A DNA stretch of 40,612 bases from Candidatus Muproteobacteria bacterium (GTDB taxonomy: Bacteria > Pseudomonadota > Gammaproteobacteria > Acidiferrobacterales > SPGG2), in the NCBI GenBank assembly GCA_003251795.1, contig QKEI01000059.1:1-40612 (forward strand), written 5' to 3'. The position numbers were made by a program, and so were the translations under genes. The stretch's first letter is position 1; each line of letters begins with the position of its first letter. This document shows positions 31,836-40,612 of this stretch, in pieces. The notes beneath the pieces are model-generated. The model saw only the letters and a list, made by a program, of their open reading frames with translations, did no database searches and was not told the DNA's origin.

Positions 31836-32516
31836 ATGGTGAAGCGCGTCCTGATCGTCGATGACGAGGCGCCCATTCGGCAGATGATCGAGTTCGCCCT
31901 CAAACGCGTCGACTTCGAGTGTCTGCATGCAGCAGATGTTGCCGAGGCACGGCGTGCAATTGCCGAGCAGCGGCCGGATTTGATCTTGCTCGATTGGATG
32001 CTGCCCGGCACCAGCGGCGTCGAGTTCGCCTTTAGCCTCAAGAAGGACAGTGCCACTCGTGAAATCCCGATCATCATGATTACCGCCAAAGGGGAGGAAG
32101 ATCACAAAGTCCGAGGACTGGAGGCCGGCGCCGACGATTACATAACCAAACCTTTTTCACCGCGCGAGCTCATTGCCCGCATCAAAGCCGTGCTGCGGCG
32201 AATCATCCCAGATGCCGTGGAACCGATTGAGTTTAATGGATTACGCCTGGATGCGGCGAGCCACCGCGTCACGGCCGGTGGAAAGGAAGTCGACATGGGG
32301 CCGACCGAATTCCGGCTACTGCGTTTTCTCATGGCGCACCCGGACCGCGTGTATAACCGGTCGCAGCTGTTGGACAGGGTGTGGGGTGAACGCGCCTATA
32401 TTGAAGAGCGCACGGTTGACGTGCATGTGCGTCGCCTACGTAAGGCGCTCGCACCTCATGGTCACGACGGGCTCATACAGACGGTGCGCGGCGCCGGTTA
32501 CCGGTTCTCTCCCTAG
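31836..32516 (+). CDS. phoB: Phosphate regulon response regulator PhoB
   Basis: This is a 226-residue OmpR/PhoB-family response regulator. The receiver domain holds the acidic pocket (VDDE), phosphoacceptor Asp53 in [10 protein letters not shown], the switch Thr in MITAKGEE and Lys in TKPFSPRE. The C-terminal winged helix (about 130-226) ends in [14 protein letters not shown] and [11 protein letters not shown] 31836 has a weak ribosome-binding site and is preceded by a 5-bp hairpin ACGGG-ATA-CCCGT (31820-31832). It sits upstream of phoR by 8 bp and is divergent from pstS, whose upstream Pho boxes it should bind. Confidence 0.96.
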   Translation: MVKRVLIVDDEAPIRQMIEFALKRVDFECLHAADVAEARRAIAEQRPDLILLDWMLPGTSGVEFAFSLKKDSATREIPIIMITAKGEEDHKVRGLEAGADDYITKPFSPRELIARIKAVLRRIIPDAVEPIEFNGLRLDAASHRVTAGGKEVDMGPTEFRLLRFLMAHPDRVYNRSQLLDRVWGERAYIEERTVDVHVRRLRKALAPHGHDGLIQTVRGAGYRFSP

Positions 32517-32524
32517 GTGCGACC

Positions 32525-33829
32525 TTGGCAAGTCCCTGGATCACTGAGCTGTGGCGAGTGGTAATACTTGCCGGTGCGGCCGTGCTCTTCGGGTTCGCCA
32601 CCGGGCGATTCTTTCTCATCGGCCTTCTCGCCGCGCTGATCTATCTGGGGTTGCATCTGTACCAGATCTATCGCCTGGAAAAATGGTTGCAAATCGGCAG
32701 TGAGCTGGAACCGCCGCATGCGTACGGCATCTGGGGCGAGTTGTATCACCACCTATACCGGCGAGAACGGCGTAATCAGGAGCGCGAACGCCGGCTGCGT
32801 GCCCTGCTCAATCGCTTCCAAGACTCCGCGGCCGCTTTGCCTGATGCTATCGTGGCCTTGAATAGCAAGGGCGAGATCGAATGGCTCAACAAGGCCGCTG
32901 CCAAGCTGCTCGGACTGCGTGCCCCACACGACATCGGCCAAAGCATTACCAACCTCGTGCGGCAACCGGCGTTCACAGCGCTGGCTCAGAATCGTGTCTC
33001 GGAGACGCCGCTACAGATCCCCTCACCGGTCGATGGCAGTGTCTACCTGCTGGTTCGCATTGTGCCTTACGGGAAAGACGAACGGCTGCTGATCGCTCGC
33101 GATGTCACGCAACTGCAGAAGCTCGAGCAGATTCGCCGCGATTTTGTCGCTAACGTGTCGCATGAACTACGCACGCCTCTTACTGTCGTCTCCGGTTACC
33201 TCGAGACCCTAGCAGATATCAAGGATCCGGATTGGGTCGATTCGGTAAATGCCATGCGCCAACAGACTGCTCGCATGCAGCACATCGTCGAGGACTTACT
33301 GCTGTTGGCACGGCTCGAGTCGGACAAAGAAAGCACACGCGACAAACAGCCGGTCGCTGTACCGGATTTGCTCGAAGACGTTCTGCGAGAAGCGCGCGAG
33401 CTCAGTAGAGGCCAGCATGTAATAGAATCTAACCTCGACCCGAACCTCTTGCTCGACGGCCATCGGAGCGAGCTGTACAGCGCGTTTTCCAATCTCGTTT
33501 TCAACGCCGTGCAGTACACGCCGGCTGGGGGCAGAATTACGGTGAAGTGGCACACGGATGAGAGTGGCGCGCATTTCGAGGTGGCGGACACAGGGCCCGG
33601 TATTGCTGCCCATCATGTCGACCGTCTCACCGAACGGTTTTACCGCGTCGACAGTGCACGCTCGCGCGAGCTCGGTGGGACAGGACTCGGGCTCGCCATT
33701 GTTAAGCATGTGCTAACGCGCCACGCGGCAACGCTTCGCATCGACAGCGAGCTCGGTAAAGGTAGCCGCTTTATCTGTGACTTTCCAGCGGACCGAACCC
33801 GGGCGAGATCTGGTGTAACAGCTGGCTAA
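32525..33829 (+). CDS. phoR: Phosphate regulon sensor histidine kinase PhoR
   Basis: The 434-residue membrane-anchored kinase has a short N-terminal hydrophobic hairpin (about 10-55), a PAS domain (DAIVALNSKGEIEWLNKAAAKLLG), the H-box FVANVSHELRTPLTVVSGY with phosphoacceptor His213, and a HATPase domain with N-box NLVFNAVQYTP, G1 ADTGPGIA and G2 GGTGLGLAIV. It phosphorylates PhoB when phosphate is low and is inhibited through PhoU and PstSCAB. TTG 32525 is the apparent start, eight bases after phoB. Confidence 0.95.
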   Translation: MASPWITELWRVVILAGAAVLFGFATGRFFLIGLLAALIYLGLHLYQIYRLEKWLQIGSELEPPHAYGIWGELYHHLYRRERRNQERERRLRALLNRFQDSAAALPDAIVALNSKGEIEWLNKAAAKLLGLRAPHDIGQSITNLVRQPAFTALAQNRVSETPLQIPSPVDGSVYLLVRIVPYGKDERLLIARDVTQLQKLEQIRRDFVANVSHELRTPLTVVSGYLETLADIKDPDWVDSVNAMRQQTARMQHIVEDLLLLARLESDKESTRDKQPVAVPDLLEDVLREARELSRGQHVIESNLDPNLLLDGHRSELYSAFSNLVFNAVQYTPAGGRITVKWHTDESGAHFEVADTGPGIAAHHVDRLTERFYRVDSARSRELGGTGLGLAIVKHVLTRHAATLRIDSELGKGSRFICDFPADRTRARSGVTAG

Positions 33830-33911
33830 AGCCCCCCCTACGGACGGTGGTTGGCGATCGCGGCCGATAGCTCACAGTCCTGGCCAAGCATCTGCAGTCG
33901 ACACGAAAAGG

Positions 33912-33941
33912 AAAGGCTTACATCTGATGATGTAAGCCTTT
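33912..33941 (-). terminator. Rho-independent terminator of the rpoD-ileX transcript
   Basis: A perfect 13-bp stem (AAAGGCTTACATC with its complement) and 4-base loop, followed on the minus strand by a T-rich TTTCCTTTTC run, lies 7 bp after the tRNA 3' end. It ends the macromolecular-synthesis/tRNA transcript and separates it from convergent phoR. 33830-33911 contains nothing else recognisable. Confidence 0.8.
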
Positions 33942-33948
33942 GGTTTCA

Positions 33949-34025
33949 TGGTGGGCCCGGCAGGACTTGAACCTGCGACCAACGGATTATGAGTCCGCCG
34001 CTCTAACCAACTGAGCTACAGGCCC
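33949..34025 (-). tRNA. ileX: tRNA-Ile2 (CAU anticodon, to be lysidinylated)
   Basis: This is a 77-nt cloverleaf on the minus strand with an acceptor stem (GGGCCTG pairing with CGGGCCC), the D-arm AGCTCAGTTGGTTAGAGC, the anticodon CAT at 33989-33991, the T-arm GGTTCAAGTCC and an encoded CCA. CAU could also mean Met, but the variable and T-arm sequence TTGGTCGC-GGTTCAAGTCC resembles E. coli ileX, and ileX lies close downstream of rpoD in E. coli as well. Reading AUA needs lysidine from TilS. Confidence 0.93.
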
Positions 34026-34078
34026 GGCGAGTCGTGCGCTTTCGGGATTCTACTACACGCCCGTGGGCCAGCCGTACT

Positions 34079-35911
<1,833 letters not shown>

Positions 35912-35990
35912 ATAGTGCTGTCCGTGGTGTGCAAATGCGAAATCTGGCGAACCGAGAAGTATATATAAATACTAGCGCCCGCCCAAGATT

Positions 35991-37766
35991 CTAGCCAGCA
36001 CCGAACCCCTGCCTTTCCGCGAGCAGCCGGGAAAGCTCGGCCTTTTCCGCAGCCCCTAGACCCTGCAGGCGCTCCTTGCGCAACAGCTCATCGGTGCGCT
36101 GCGCGTGTAGCGCCTTGCGTAGCTGCTCGAGGGTACCGCTCAATTCAGCCTCCAGATTAAGCTCGCGCTGCAGGGCCGGGTGCGGCCACTCGAGCAGTTT
36201 CTCGATGGCACCGCGATACTCGCTGTCACGAAAGCGCTCGATCAGCGCACCGGTCGTCAGCCCGGGTTGACTCTTCAGCAGATCGACCAGTAGCAGCAAC
36301 AAGGGTATACCGGGCATGTCGAGTGCAACCAGATCCGAGGTGTCGCCGACGCCCTGGGCCAGTCCGGGCTCATGCAATAGCAGCGCAATGGCGGTGCGTA
36401 CTAGCGAGGGCGGTTTGCGTAACTGTGCCTTGTCTGACCCCGGTGCGCTTCTGGATGCCCGTGGGCTTGTTTTCCCAACCACCAGGTCCGACAACCTATC
36501 AGCGCCGACGCCACTGAACTCGGCCAGACGCTGCACCATCATCTGCTGCAGTACCCCCTGCGGTAGCTTCGCCAACAAAGGCCGAGCAAGCTCTGCCAAG
36601 CGCGCACGGCCATCGAGCCGACGTACGTCCACCTGCTTCTGCAATTCTTCGAAGAGGAAATCCGGCAAGGATCGCGCCTGTGCCAGGCGTGTAGCCAGAC
36701 CCTCCCCACCTTCCTTGCGCACCAGCGAGTCCGGGTCTTCGCCTTCAGGAAGTAACAGGAAACTCACCTGCCGCCCGTCCTGCATCGTCGGCAACGCCGT
36801 TTCCAGGGCGCGCCACGCCGCTTCGCGCCCGGCACGGTCGCCATCGAAGCAAAAGATCACGTCCGGGCTTAGTCGAAACAGCGCGTGCAGATGCTCGCGC
36901 GTCGTGGCGGTGCCAAGGGTGGCCACGGCAAAGTCGAAACCGAACTGGGCAAGCGCAAGCACATCCATATAACCCTCCACCACCAGCGCCCGCTTCTCGC
37001 GGCGTATGGCCGTGCGGGCGAGATCCAGGCCGTAAACTTCCCGGCCCTTATGAAAGACGGGTGTCTCCGGAGAGTTGAGATATTTGGGTTCGCTATCATC
37101 GAGTACGCGGCCGCCGAAACCGACCACGCGTCCCCGCGTGTCCCGGATCGGGAACATCACACGGTTGCGAAAACGGTCGTAGTAGCCGCCGCTAGCCTTC
37201 CTGACGACAAGCCCGGCGCGCAGTAATACCGTGCGCCGAGTCTCGTCACTGGCGAGTGCCGACAGTAGATTATCCCAACCGTCCGGGGCGAAACCGATGC
37301 CGTAGCGCTTGGCGATCTCGCCACTGACGCCCCGACCCTTGAGGTAATCCACTGCCCGTTGTGCCGATGGGTGCTTGCGCAGCTGGCGCTGATAGAAACG
37401 GTCCGCCTCGGCCAACACGCTGAGCAGCTCGTTGCCAGCCTCTTGTGGCTCATCTTCAGCGCCCGCACCCTCGGGTAACACCAGACCGACACGCGCCGCC
37501 AACTCCTCGACTGCCTCGCGAAACTCCATATGATCGTGAGCCATGAGAAAGCCGATGGCGGAACCATGCGCACCGCAACCAAAACAGTGATAGAACTGCT
37601 TGTCCGAGCTTACGGTAAAGGAGGGTGTCTTCTCGTCGTGAAACGGACAACGTGCCTTGTAGTCCTTGCCCGCCTTGGTCAAAGGCACGCGCGCATCGAT
37701 GACGTCGACAATGTCGGCGCGCATGAGCAGCTCGTCTATGAAGCCTTTGGGAATCCTACCGGCCAC
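35991..37766 (-). CDS. dnaG: DNA primase DnaG
   Basis: This 591-residue primase has a CHC2 zinc finger (C40, H43, C61, C64) for template recognition and a central RNA-polymerase/TOPRIM region with VEGYMDVLALAQFG (catalytic Glu) and FCFDGDRAGREAAWRALE (DGD metal site). The C-terminal domain binds the DnaB helicase and is more variable. It makes Okazaki-fragment primers. It sits in the conserved rpsU-yqeY-dnaG-rpoD order, with a 59-bp gap after yqeY. Confidence 0.98.
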   Translation of the reverse strand: MAGRIPKGFIDELLMRADIVDVIDARVPLTKAGKDYKARCPFHDEKTPSFTVSSDKQFYHCFGCGAHGSAIGFLMAHDHMEFREAVEELAARVGLVLPEGAGAEDEPQEAGNELLSVLAEADRFYQRQLRKHPSAQRAVDYLKGRGVSGEIAKRYGIGFAPDGWDNLLSALASDETRRTVLLRAGLVVRKASGGYYDRFRNRVMFPIRDTRGRVVGFGGRVLDDSEPKYLNSPETPVFHKGREVYGLDLARTAIRREKRALVVEGYMDVLALAQFGFDFAVATLGTATTREHLHALFRLSPDVIFCFDGDRAGREAAWRALETALPTMQDGRQVSFLLLPEGEDPDSLVRKEGGEGLATRLAQARSLPDFLFEELQKQVDVRRLDGRARLAELARPLLAKLPQGVLQQMMVQRLAEFSGVGADRLSDLVVGKTSPRASRSAPGSDKAQLRKPPSLVRTAIALLLHEPGLAQGVGDTSDLVALDMPGIPLLLLLVDLLKSQPGLTTGALIERFRDSEYRGAIEKLLEWPHPALQRELNLEAELSGTLEQLRKALHAQRTDELLRKERLQGLGAAEKAELSRLLAERQGFGAG

Positions 37767-37825
37767 AGCGGCTATTCTATCAGGCGGCCGCTACACCCCT
37801 GCAGTGGCGCCTGGAGTCTGCCGGC

Positions 37826-38275
37826 TCAGCCGACTCCGAGCCTGGCCTTGACCTGGGCACCGAGCTTGCCCATGTCTGCGCGTCCCTGCGCCTTGGATTT
37901 GAGCACGGCCATCACTTTGCCCATGTCTTTCATGGATGAAGCGCCGGTTTCGGCGATCGCCTCGGTGATCAGCTTGGCGAGTTCGGCGTCGCTCAGTTGT
38001 TTAGGCAGATAAGACTGCCATACCGCAATATCGTCCTGTTCCCGCTTCGCTAGATCCTCGCGCCCAGCTTTGCGAAATTGCTCGAGCGCGTCCTGGCTCT
38101 GCTTAATGAGCTTTTGCACGGTGGCAGCCACGCCAATGTCATCGAGCGTGGTGCGCTCGTCAATCTCATGGCGTTGCATTGCCGCCTGCAGTAAGCGAAT
38201 AGCGCGCAGGCGATCCTGGTCGCGCGCGCGTAATGCCGCCTTCATATCCTGGGTGATGCGTTCCTTGAGGCTCAT
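37826..38275 (-). CDS. GatB/YqeY domain-containing protein
   Basis: The 149-residue protein is a YqeY-type member related to the C-terminal tRNA-binding domain of GatB: MSLKERITQDMKAALRARDQDRLRAIRLLQAAM at the start, an EQDDIAVWQSYLPKQLSD centre, and MGKVMAVLKSKAQGRADMGKLGAQVKARL at the end. Its role in bacteria without GatCAB partners is not settled; a tRNA-related function is a family inference. It is placed between rpsU and dnaG, as in many gammaproteobacteria. Confidence 0.93.
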   Translation of the reverse strand: MSLKERITQDMKAALRARDQDRLRAIRLLQAAMQRHEIDERTTLDDIGVAATVQKLIKQSQDALEQFRKAGREDLAKREQDDIAVWQSYLPKQLSDAELAKLITEAIAETGASSMKDMGKVMAVLKSKAQGRADMGKLGAQVKARLGVG

Positions 38276-38288
38276 GGTGCTAGGGGGT

Positions 38289-38303
38289 GGCGGTCGCGCC
38301 GCC
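38289..38303 (-). promoter_or_regulatory. GC-rich stem-loop between rpsU and yqeY
   Basis: The hairpin GGCGG-N5-CCGCC lies in the 38-bp spacer after the rpsU stop. It has no U-tract. Position and shape fit an internal attenuator or processing site that keeps rpsU expression above that of dnaG, as known for the E. coli operon. Confidence 0.4.
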
Positions 38304-38313
38304 GGCGTGCGGC

Positions 38314-38529
38314 TCAGAACTTGCGGGTGGTGCGCTGCGCAATACGGGCAAGCTTCTTCAGCTCACGCTTGCGCGCCGCCGCGGCCTTGCGCTTGCGCAC
38401 GGCTGTGGGCTTTTCGTAGAACTCGCGCCGACGCATCTCGGCAAAAATGCCCGCCTTCTCGCACGAGCGGCGGAACCGACGCAGTGCAATCTCGAACGGC
38501 TCGTTATCCTTTACCCGTATTGAAGGCAT
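38314..38529 (-). CDS. rpsU: 30S ribosomal protein S21
   Basis: The 71-residue protein begins at ATG 38529; the longer frame to 38775 is spurious. Its sequence ([38 protein letters not shown] and a Lys/Arg-rich C-terminus) is standard S21. It heads the macromolecular-synthesis operon and is divergent from tsaD, as in E. coli. Confidence 0.97.
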   Translation of the reverse strand: MPSIRVKDNEPFEIALRRFRRSCEKAGIFAEMRRREFYEKPTAVRKRKAAAARKRELKKLARIAQRTTRKF

Positions 38530-38610
38530 AGGGGTCGACTTATCCTCTCGGTCCACTTGACCCAGGTAATATAGCAGTGATTTCGGGGCATGCCCGGGAA
38601 AGCGCGCGAT

Positions 38611-38637
38611 TTTATAGGCTTGGCACGTTTTTGTACA
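38611..38637 (-). promoter_or_regulatory. Possible promoter of the rpsU-dnaG-rpoD operon
   Basis: On the minus strand TATAAA (38611-38616) follows TGTACA (38632-38637) at 15 bp. Another TATATT lies closer to rpsU. The call is weak because the spacer is short. Confidence 0.3.
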
Positions 38638-38681
38638 CCCGCCCCTTGAGACCGGCCCTGCCCCGACCCCAGAATACGGCC

Positions 38682-39698
38682 ATGCGGGTGTTGGGAATCG
38701 AGACCTCGTGTGATGACACGGGCGTTGCCGTGTATGACGCCGTGCGCGGCCTATTGGCGCATCGGCTTTATTCACAGACGCCGATTCATGCCCAATATGG
38801 CGGCATCGTACCCGAGCTTGCCTCGCGCGACCACGTACACAAACTACTTCCGCTAGTAAGGGCGGTGATGACCGAGGCGCAGAGCTCGGCCGCGGATATC
38901 AATGGCGTGGCGTATACCGCCGGTCCGGGCCTAGCCGGCGCGCTGTTGGTCGGCGCGGCCGTGGGCCGCGCCCTGGCCTACGCTTGGGGGGTCCCGGCTA
39001 TCGGGGTCCATCATATGGAGGGCCACTTGTTGTCACCCATGTTGGAATCGGAGCGACCGGCCTTTCCGTTCCTGGCGTTGTTGGTGTCAGGTGGTCACAC
39101 CTTGCTCGCCGACGTGCGCGGCGTGGGCGACTATGGCGTGCTCGGGGAGTCGCTCGATGATGCGGCAGGCGAGGCCTTCGACAAGACCGCGAAGCTGCTT
39201 GGCCTAGGCTATCCCGGGGGGCCAGCGATCGCCTCCGCTGCCACGGGCGGTCGACCTGGACGGTTCACGTTCCCGCGCCCGATGACCGAAAAGCCCGGGC
39301 TCGATTTCAGCTTCAGTGGGCTCAAGACCGCGGTGGTCAATGTCGTCGAGGGGCAGAAGCTAGGTCGACAGGTTGTTGCTGACATCGCCCACGCCTTTCA
39401 GGAGGCTGCCGTCGACACGTTGGTCATCAAGTGTCGGCGCGCGCTTGCCCAAAGCGGTCACCAGCGCTTGGTCGTCGCCGGCGGGGTCAGTGCCAACCGA
39501 TTGCTGCGGGAGCGTATGGCTGAGATGGCTCGCGCACACGGCACTGAGGTCTATTACCCGCGCCCCGAGTTCTGCACTGACAACGGAGCGATGATCGCCT
39601 ACACGGGCTATCTGCGCCTCGCTGCCGGGCAGCATGTGGACCTTGCCTTCGGCGCCCAGCCGCGATGGGAAATAGACACGCTACCGAGACTGAACTAG
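38682..39698 (+). CDS. tsaD: tRNA N6-threonylcarbamoyladenosine (t6A37) transferase TsaD
   Basis: ATG 38682 gives 338 residues, the usual length; an upstream ATG at 38577 is not supported. It is an ASKHA/Kae1 fold: [14 protein letters not shown] (ATP phosphate loop), HxxxH as [10 protein letters not shown] (metal), LVSGGHTLL and [38 protein letters not shown], and [14 protein letters not shown] (metal Asp). It transfers threonylcarbamoyl to A37 of ANN-reading tRNAs with TsaB and TsaE, including the tRNA-Ile2 in this window. It is divergent from rpsU. Confidence 0.97.
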   Translation: MRVLGIETSCDDTGVAVYDAVRGLLAHRLYSQTPIHAQYGGIVPELASRDHVHKLLPLVRAVMTEAQSSAADINGVAYTAGPGLAGALLVGAAVGRALAYAWGVPAIGVHHMEGHLLSPMLESERPAFPFLALLVSGGHTLLADVRGVGDYGVLGESLDDAAGEAFDKTAKLLGLGYPGGPAIASAATGGRPGRFTFPRPMTEKPGLDFSFSGLKTAVVNVVEGQKLGRQVVADIAHAFQEAAVDTLVIKCRRALAQSGHQRLVVAGGVSANRLLRERMAEMARAHGTEVYYPRPEFCTDNGAMIAYTGYLRLAAGQHVDLAFGAQPRWEIDTLPRLN

Positions 39699-39777
39699 GT
39701 CGTCCGCGCAGCGGCTGCGTTACAATATGTTGTGACAGGCCGATGTTCGAGCCGTCGGCGAACGCCGGTAAGAGTCT

Positions 39778-40359
39778 ATGAAATTCTGCAACAACTGCGG
39801 TGACCTCGTAGCACTGCGCATTCCGCCCGGCGATACTCATGTGCGCCACGTCTGCGATGCCTGCGGTACGATCCACTACCAGAATCCGAAGATCGTGGCG
39901 GGTTGCCTGCCAGTATGGGAAGACAAGGTACTGCTTTGCCGTCGCGCCATCGAGCCTCGTTACGGCCTGTGGACACTGCCCGCGGGCTTTATGGAAAAGG
40001 GCGAGACCACCTTGGAGGCGGCCATGCGCGAAACGTTGGAAGAGGCACGCGCCAAGGTCAAGATCGACGGTTTGTGCACGCTCTTCAACTTGCCACATAT
40101 CGATCAGGTGTACGTACTATACCGAGGTCGGCTGCTCGATCTCGATTATGCGCCCGGCGAGGAAACACTCGAGGCGCGATTGTTCAGCGAAGCCGAGATT
40201 CCGTGGCAGCAGATTGCTTTTCGTGTGATCCAGGAAACGCTCAAGCTCTATTTCGCTGATCGCGAGAGCGGCCGCTACCGCACCCACACCGGTGACATCG
40301 TACGTACACCGGAAAACGCCCAGGCGTATCGCGTGCACGTCGTCACCCAGGACCGATAA
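39778..40359 (+). CDS. NUDIX hydrolase with N-terminal zinc ribbon
   Basis: The 193-residue protein has a zinc ribbon with CNNCG and CDACG pairs (residues 4-30), then a NUDIX domain with box GFMEKGETTLEAAMRETLEEARA (about 64-86). In the consensus G-x5-E-x7-R-E-x2-E-E-x-G the last Gly is Arg, common in this subfamily. The catalytic Glu residues are present. It probably hydrolyses a nucleotide diphosphate such as NADH or ADP-ribose; substrate is unknown. A possible -10 TACAAT precedes ATG 39778. It lies after tsaD and converges on plsY. Confidence 0.9.
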   Translation: MKFCNNCGDLVALRIPPGDTHVRHVCDACGTIHYQNPKIVAGCLPVWEDKVLLCRRAIEPRYGLWTLPAGFMEKGETTLEAAMRETLEEARAKVKIDGLCTLFNLPHIDQVYVLYRGRLLDLDYAPGEETLEARLFSEAEIPWQQIAFRVIQETLKLYFADRESGRYRTHTGDIVRTPENAQAYRVHVVTQDR

Positions 40360-40370
40360 TAGTAGAGGGG

Positions 40371-40612
40371 CTAGGTCTGACCGATGCGACTTTCCTTACC
40401 GGCGAGCAGTTTCTCGATGTTGGAACGATGACGCCAAACAAGCAGCCCGCCCATGACAATACTGAGCACGACATAGGGCCACCGACCCAGAAGCAGCCAT
40501 ACATATAGGGGGCACATGGCAGACGCAATCAGCGCCGACAAGGAGGAGTAGCGAAACAGCGCCGCCACCACCAGCCACGTAAGAACCAGTGCCAGTGCCA
40601 CCCACGGGCTCA
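40371..40612 (-). CDS. plsY: Acyl-phosphate:glycerol-3-phosphate acyltransferase PlsY (C-terminal part)
   Basis: The frame runs off the window edge, so only the last 80 or so residues are seen. They show the C-terminal membrane helices and loops of PlsY: SPWVALALVLTWLVVAALFRYSSLSALIAS, a Val/Leu-rich segment, and the ending VWRHRSNIEKLLAGKESRIGQ, which is the conserved R-H-x-x-N-I-x-R/K-L-x-x-G-x-E signature. PlsY starts phospholipid synthesis. The tsaD-plsY neighbourhood is common in gammaproteobacteria. Confidence 0.9.
   Translation of the reverse strand, partial: SPWVALALVLTWLVVAALFRYSSLSALIASAMCPLYVWLLLGRWPYVVLSIVMGGLLVWRHRSNIEKLLAGKESRIGQT

Noticed and set aside
38530-38775. An 82-residue N-terminal extension of ribosomal protein S21
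   Set aside because: S21 is about 71 residues in bacteria and starts with MPSIRV; the extension runs into divergent tsaD.

Overview
The window looks like a chromosomal segment of a gammaproteobacterium, probably an uncultured or poorly studied one. The strongest clue is the macromolecular-synthesis operon rpsU-yqeY-dnaG-rpoD followed directly by a tRNA-Ile2 gene (CAU anticodon). The divergent tsaD and the adjacent plsY fit the same picture, as does a complete pstSCAB-phoU operon divergent from phoBR. The DNA is moderately GC-rich, coding density is high, and no gap exceeds 300 bp without a gene. I saw no insertion sequence, prophage, CRISPR array or rRNA. Genus cannot be given from the sequence alone.

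Layout. 1-370: C-terminal end of an MBL-fold hydrolase. 411-6793 (minus): zinc-ribbon/class III cyclase/AAA ATPase/TPR protein, M20 amidohydrolase and an MmgE/PrpD protein, with a CRP-like palindrome in the large gap. 6855-7748: exported caspase-fold protein that has lost its GHG histidine. 7778-10919 (minus): GNAT acetyltransferase, double CDGSH iron-sulfur protein, SDR with a Lys-to-Met change, class V PLP enzyme. 11075-12439: conserved unknown protein, secreted Rap1a/Tai-like protein, cupin. 12542-14314: rimO overlapping tail to tail with a small TPR gene.

14460-20358 is the most interesting part. A 966-residue SARP-type regulator fuses a winged helix and BTAD to a complete alpha/beta-hydrolase, a TolB-like domain and TPRs. 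It is divergent from a DUF1127 protein, a free alpha/beta-hydrolase, a 66-residue protein and a BenE-type transporter. The space between them carries two perfect TTTTACG heptamers exactly 11 bp apart, the geometry expected of a SARP operator. This suggests a one-component sensor that may use a hydrolase fold as its receptor.

20377-26973: a secreted DUF2092 pair, a frameshifted chaA Ca2+/H+ antiporter, a 2Fe-2S ferredoxin, an MFS transporter, a short orphan protein, and a cytochrome b561-YceI-YceI cluster. 26997-33829: phosphate uptake and its regulation, with 11-bp-phased Pho boxes between pstS and phoB. 33949-40612: housekeeping genes (ileX, rpoD, dnaG, yqeY, rpsU, tsaD, a NUDIX hydrolase and partial plsY).
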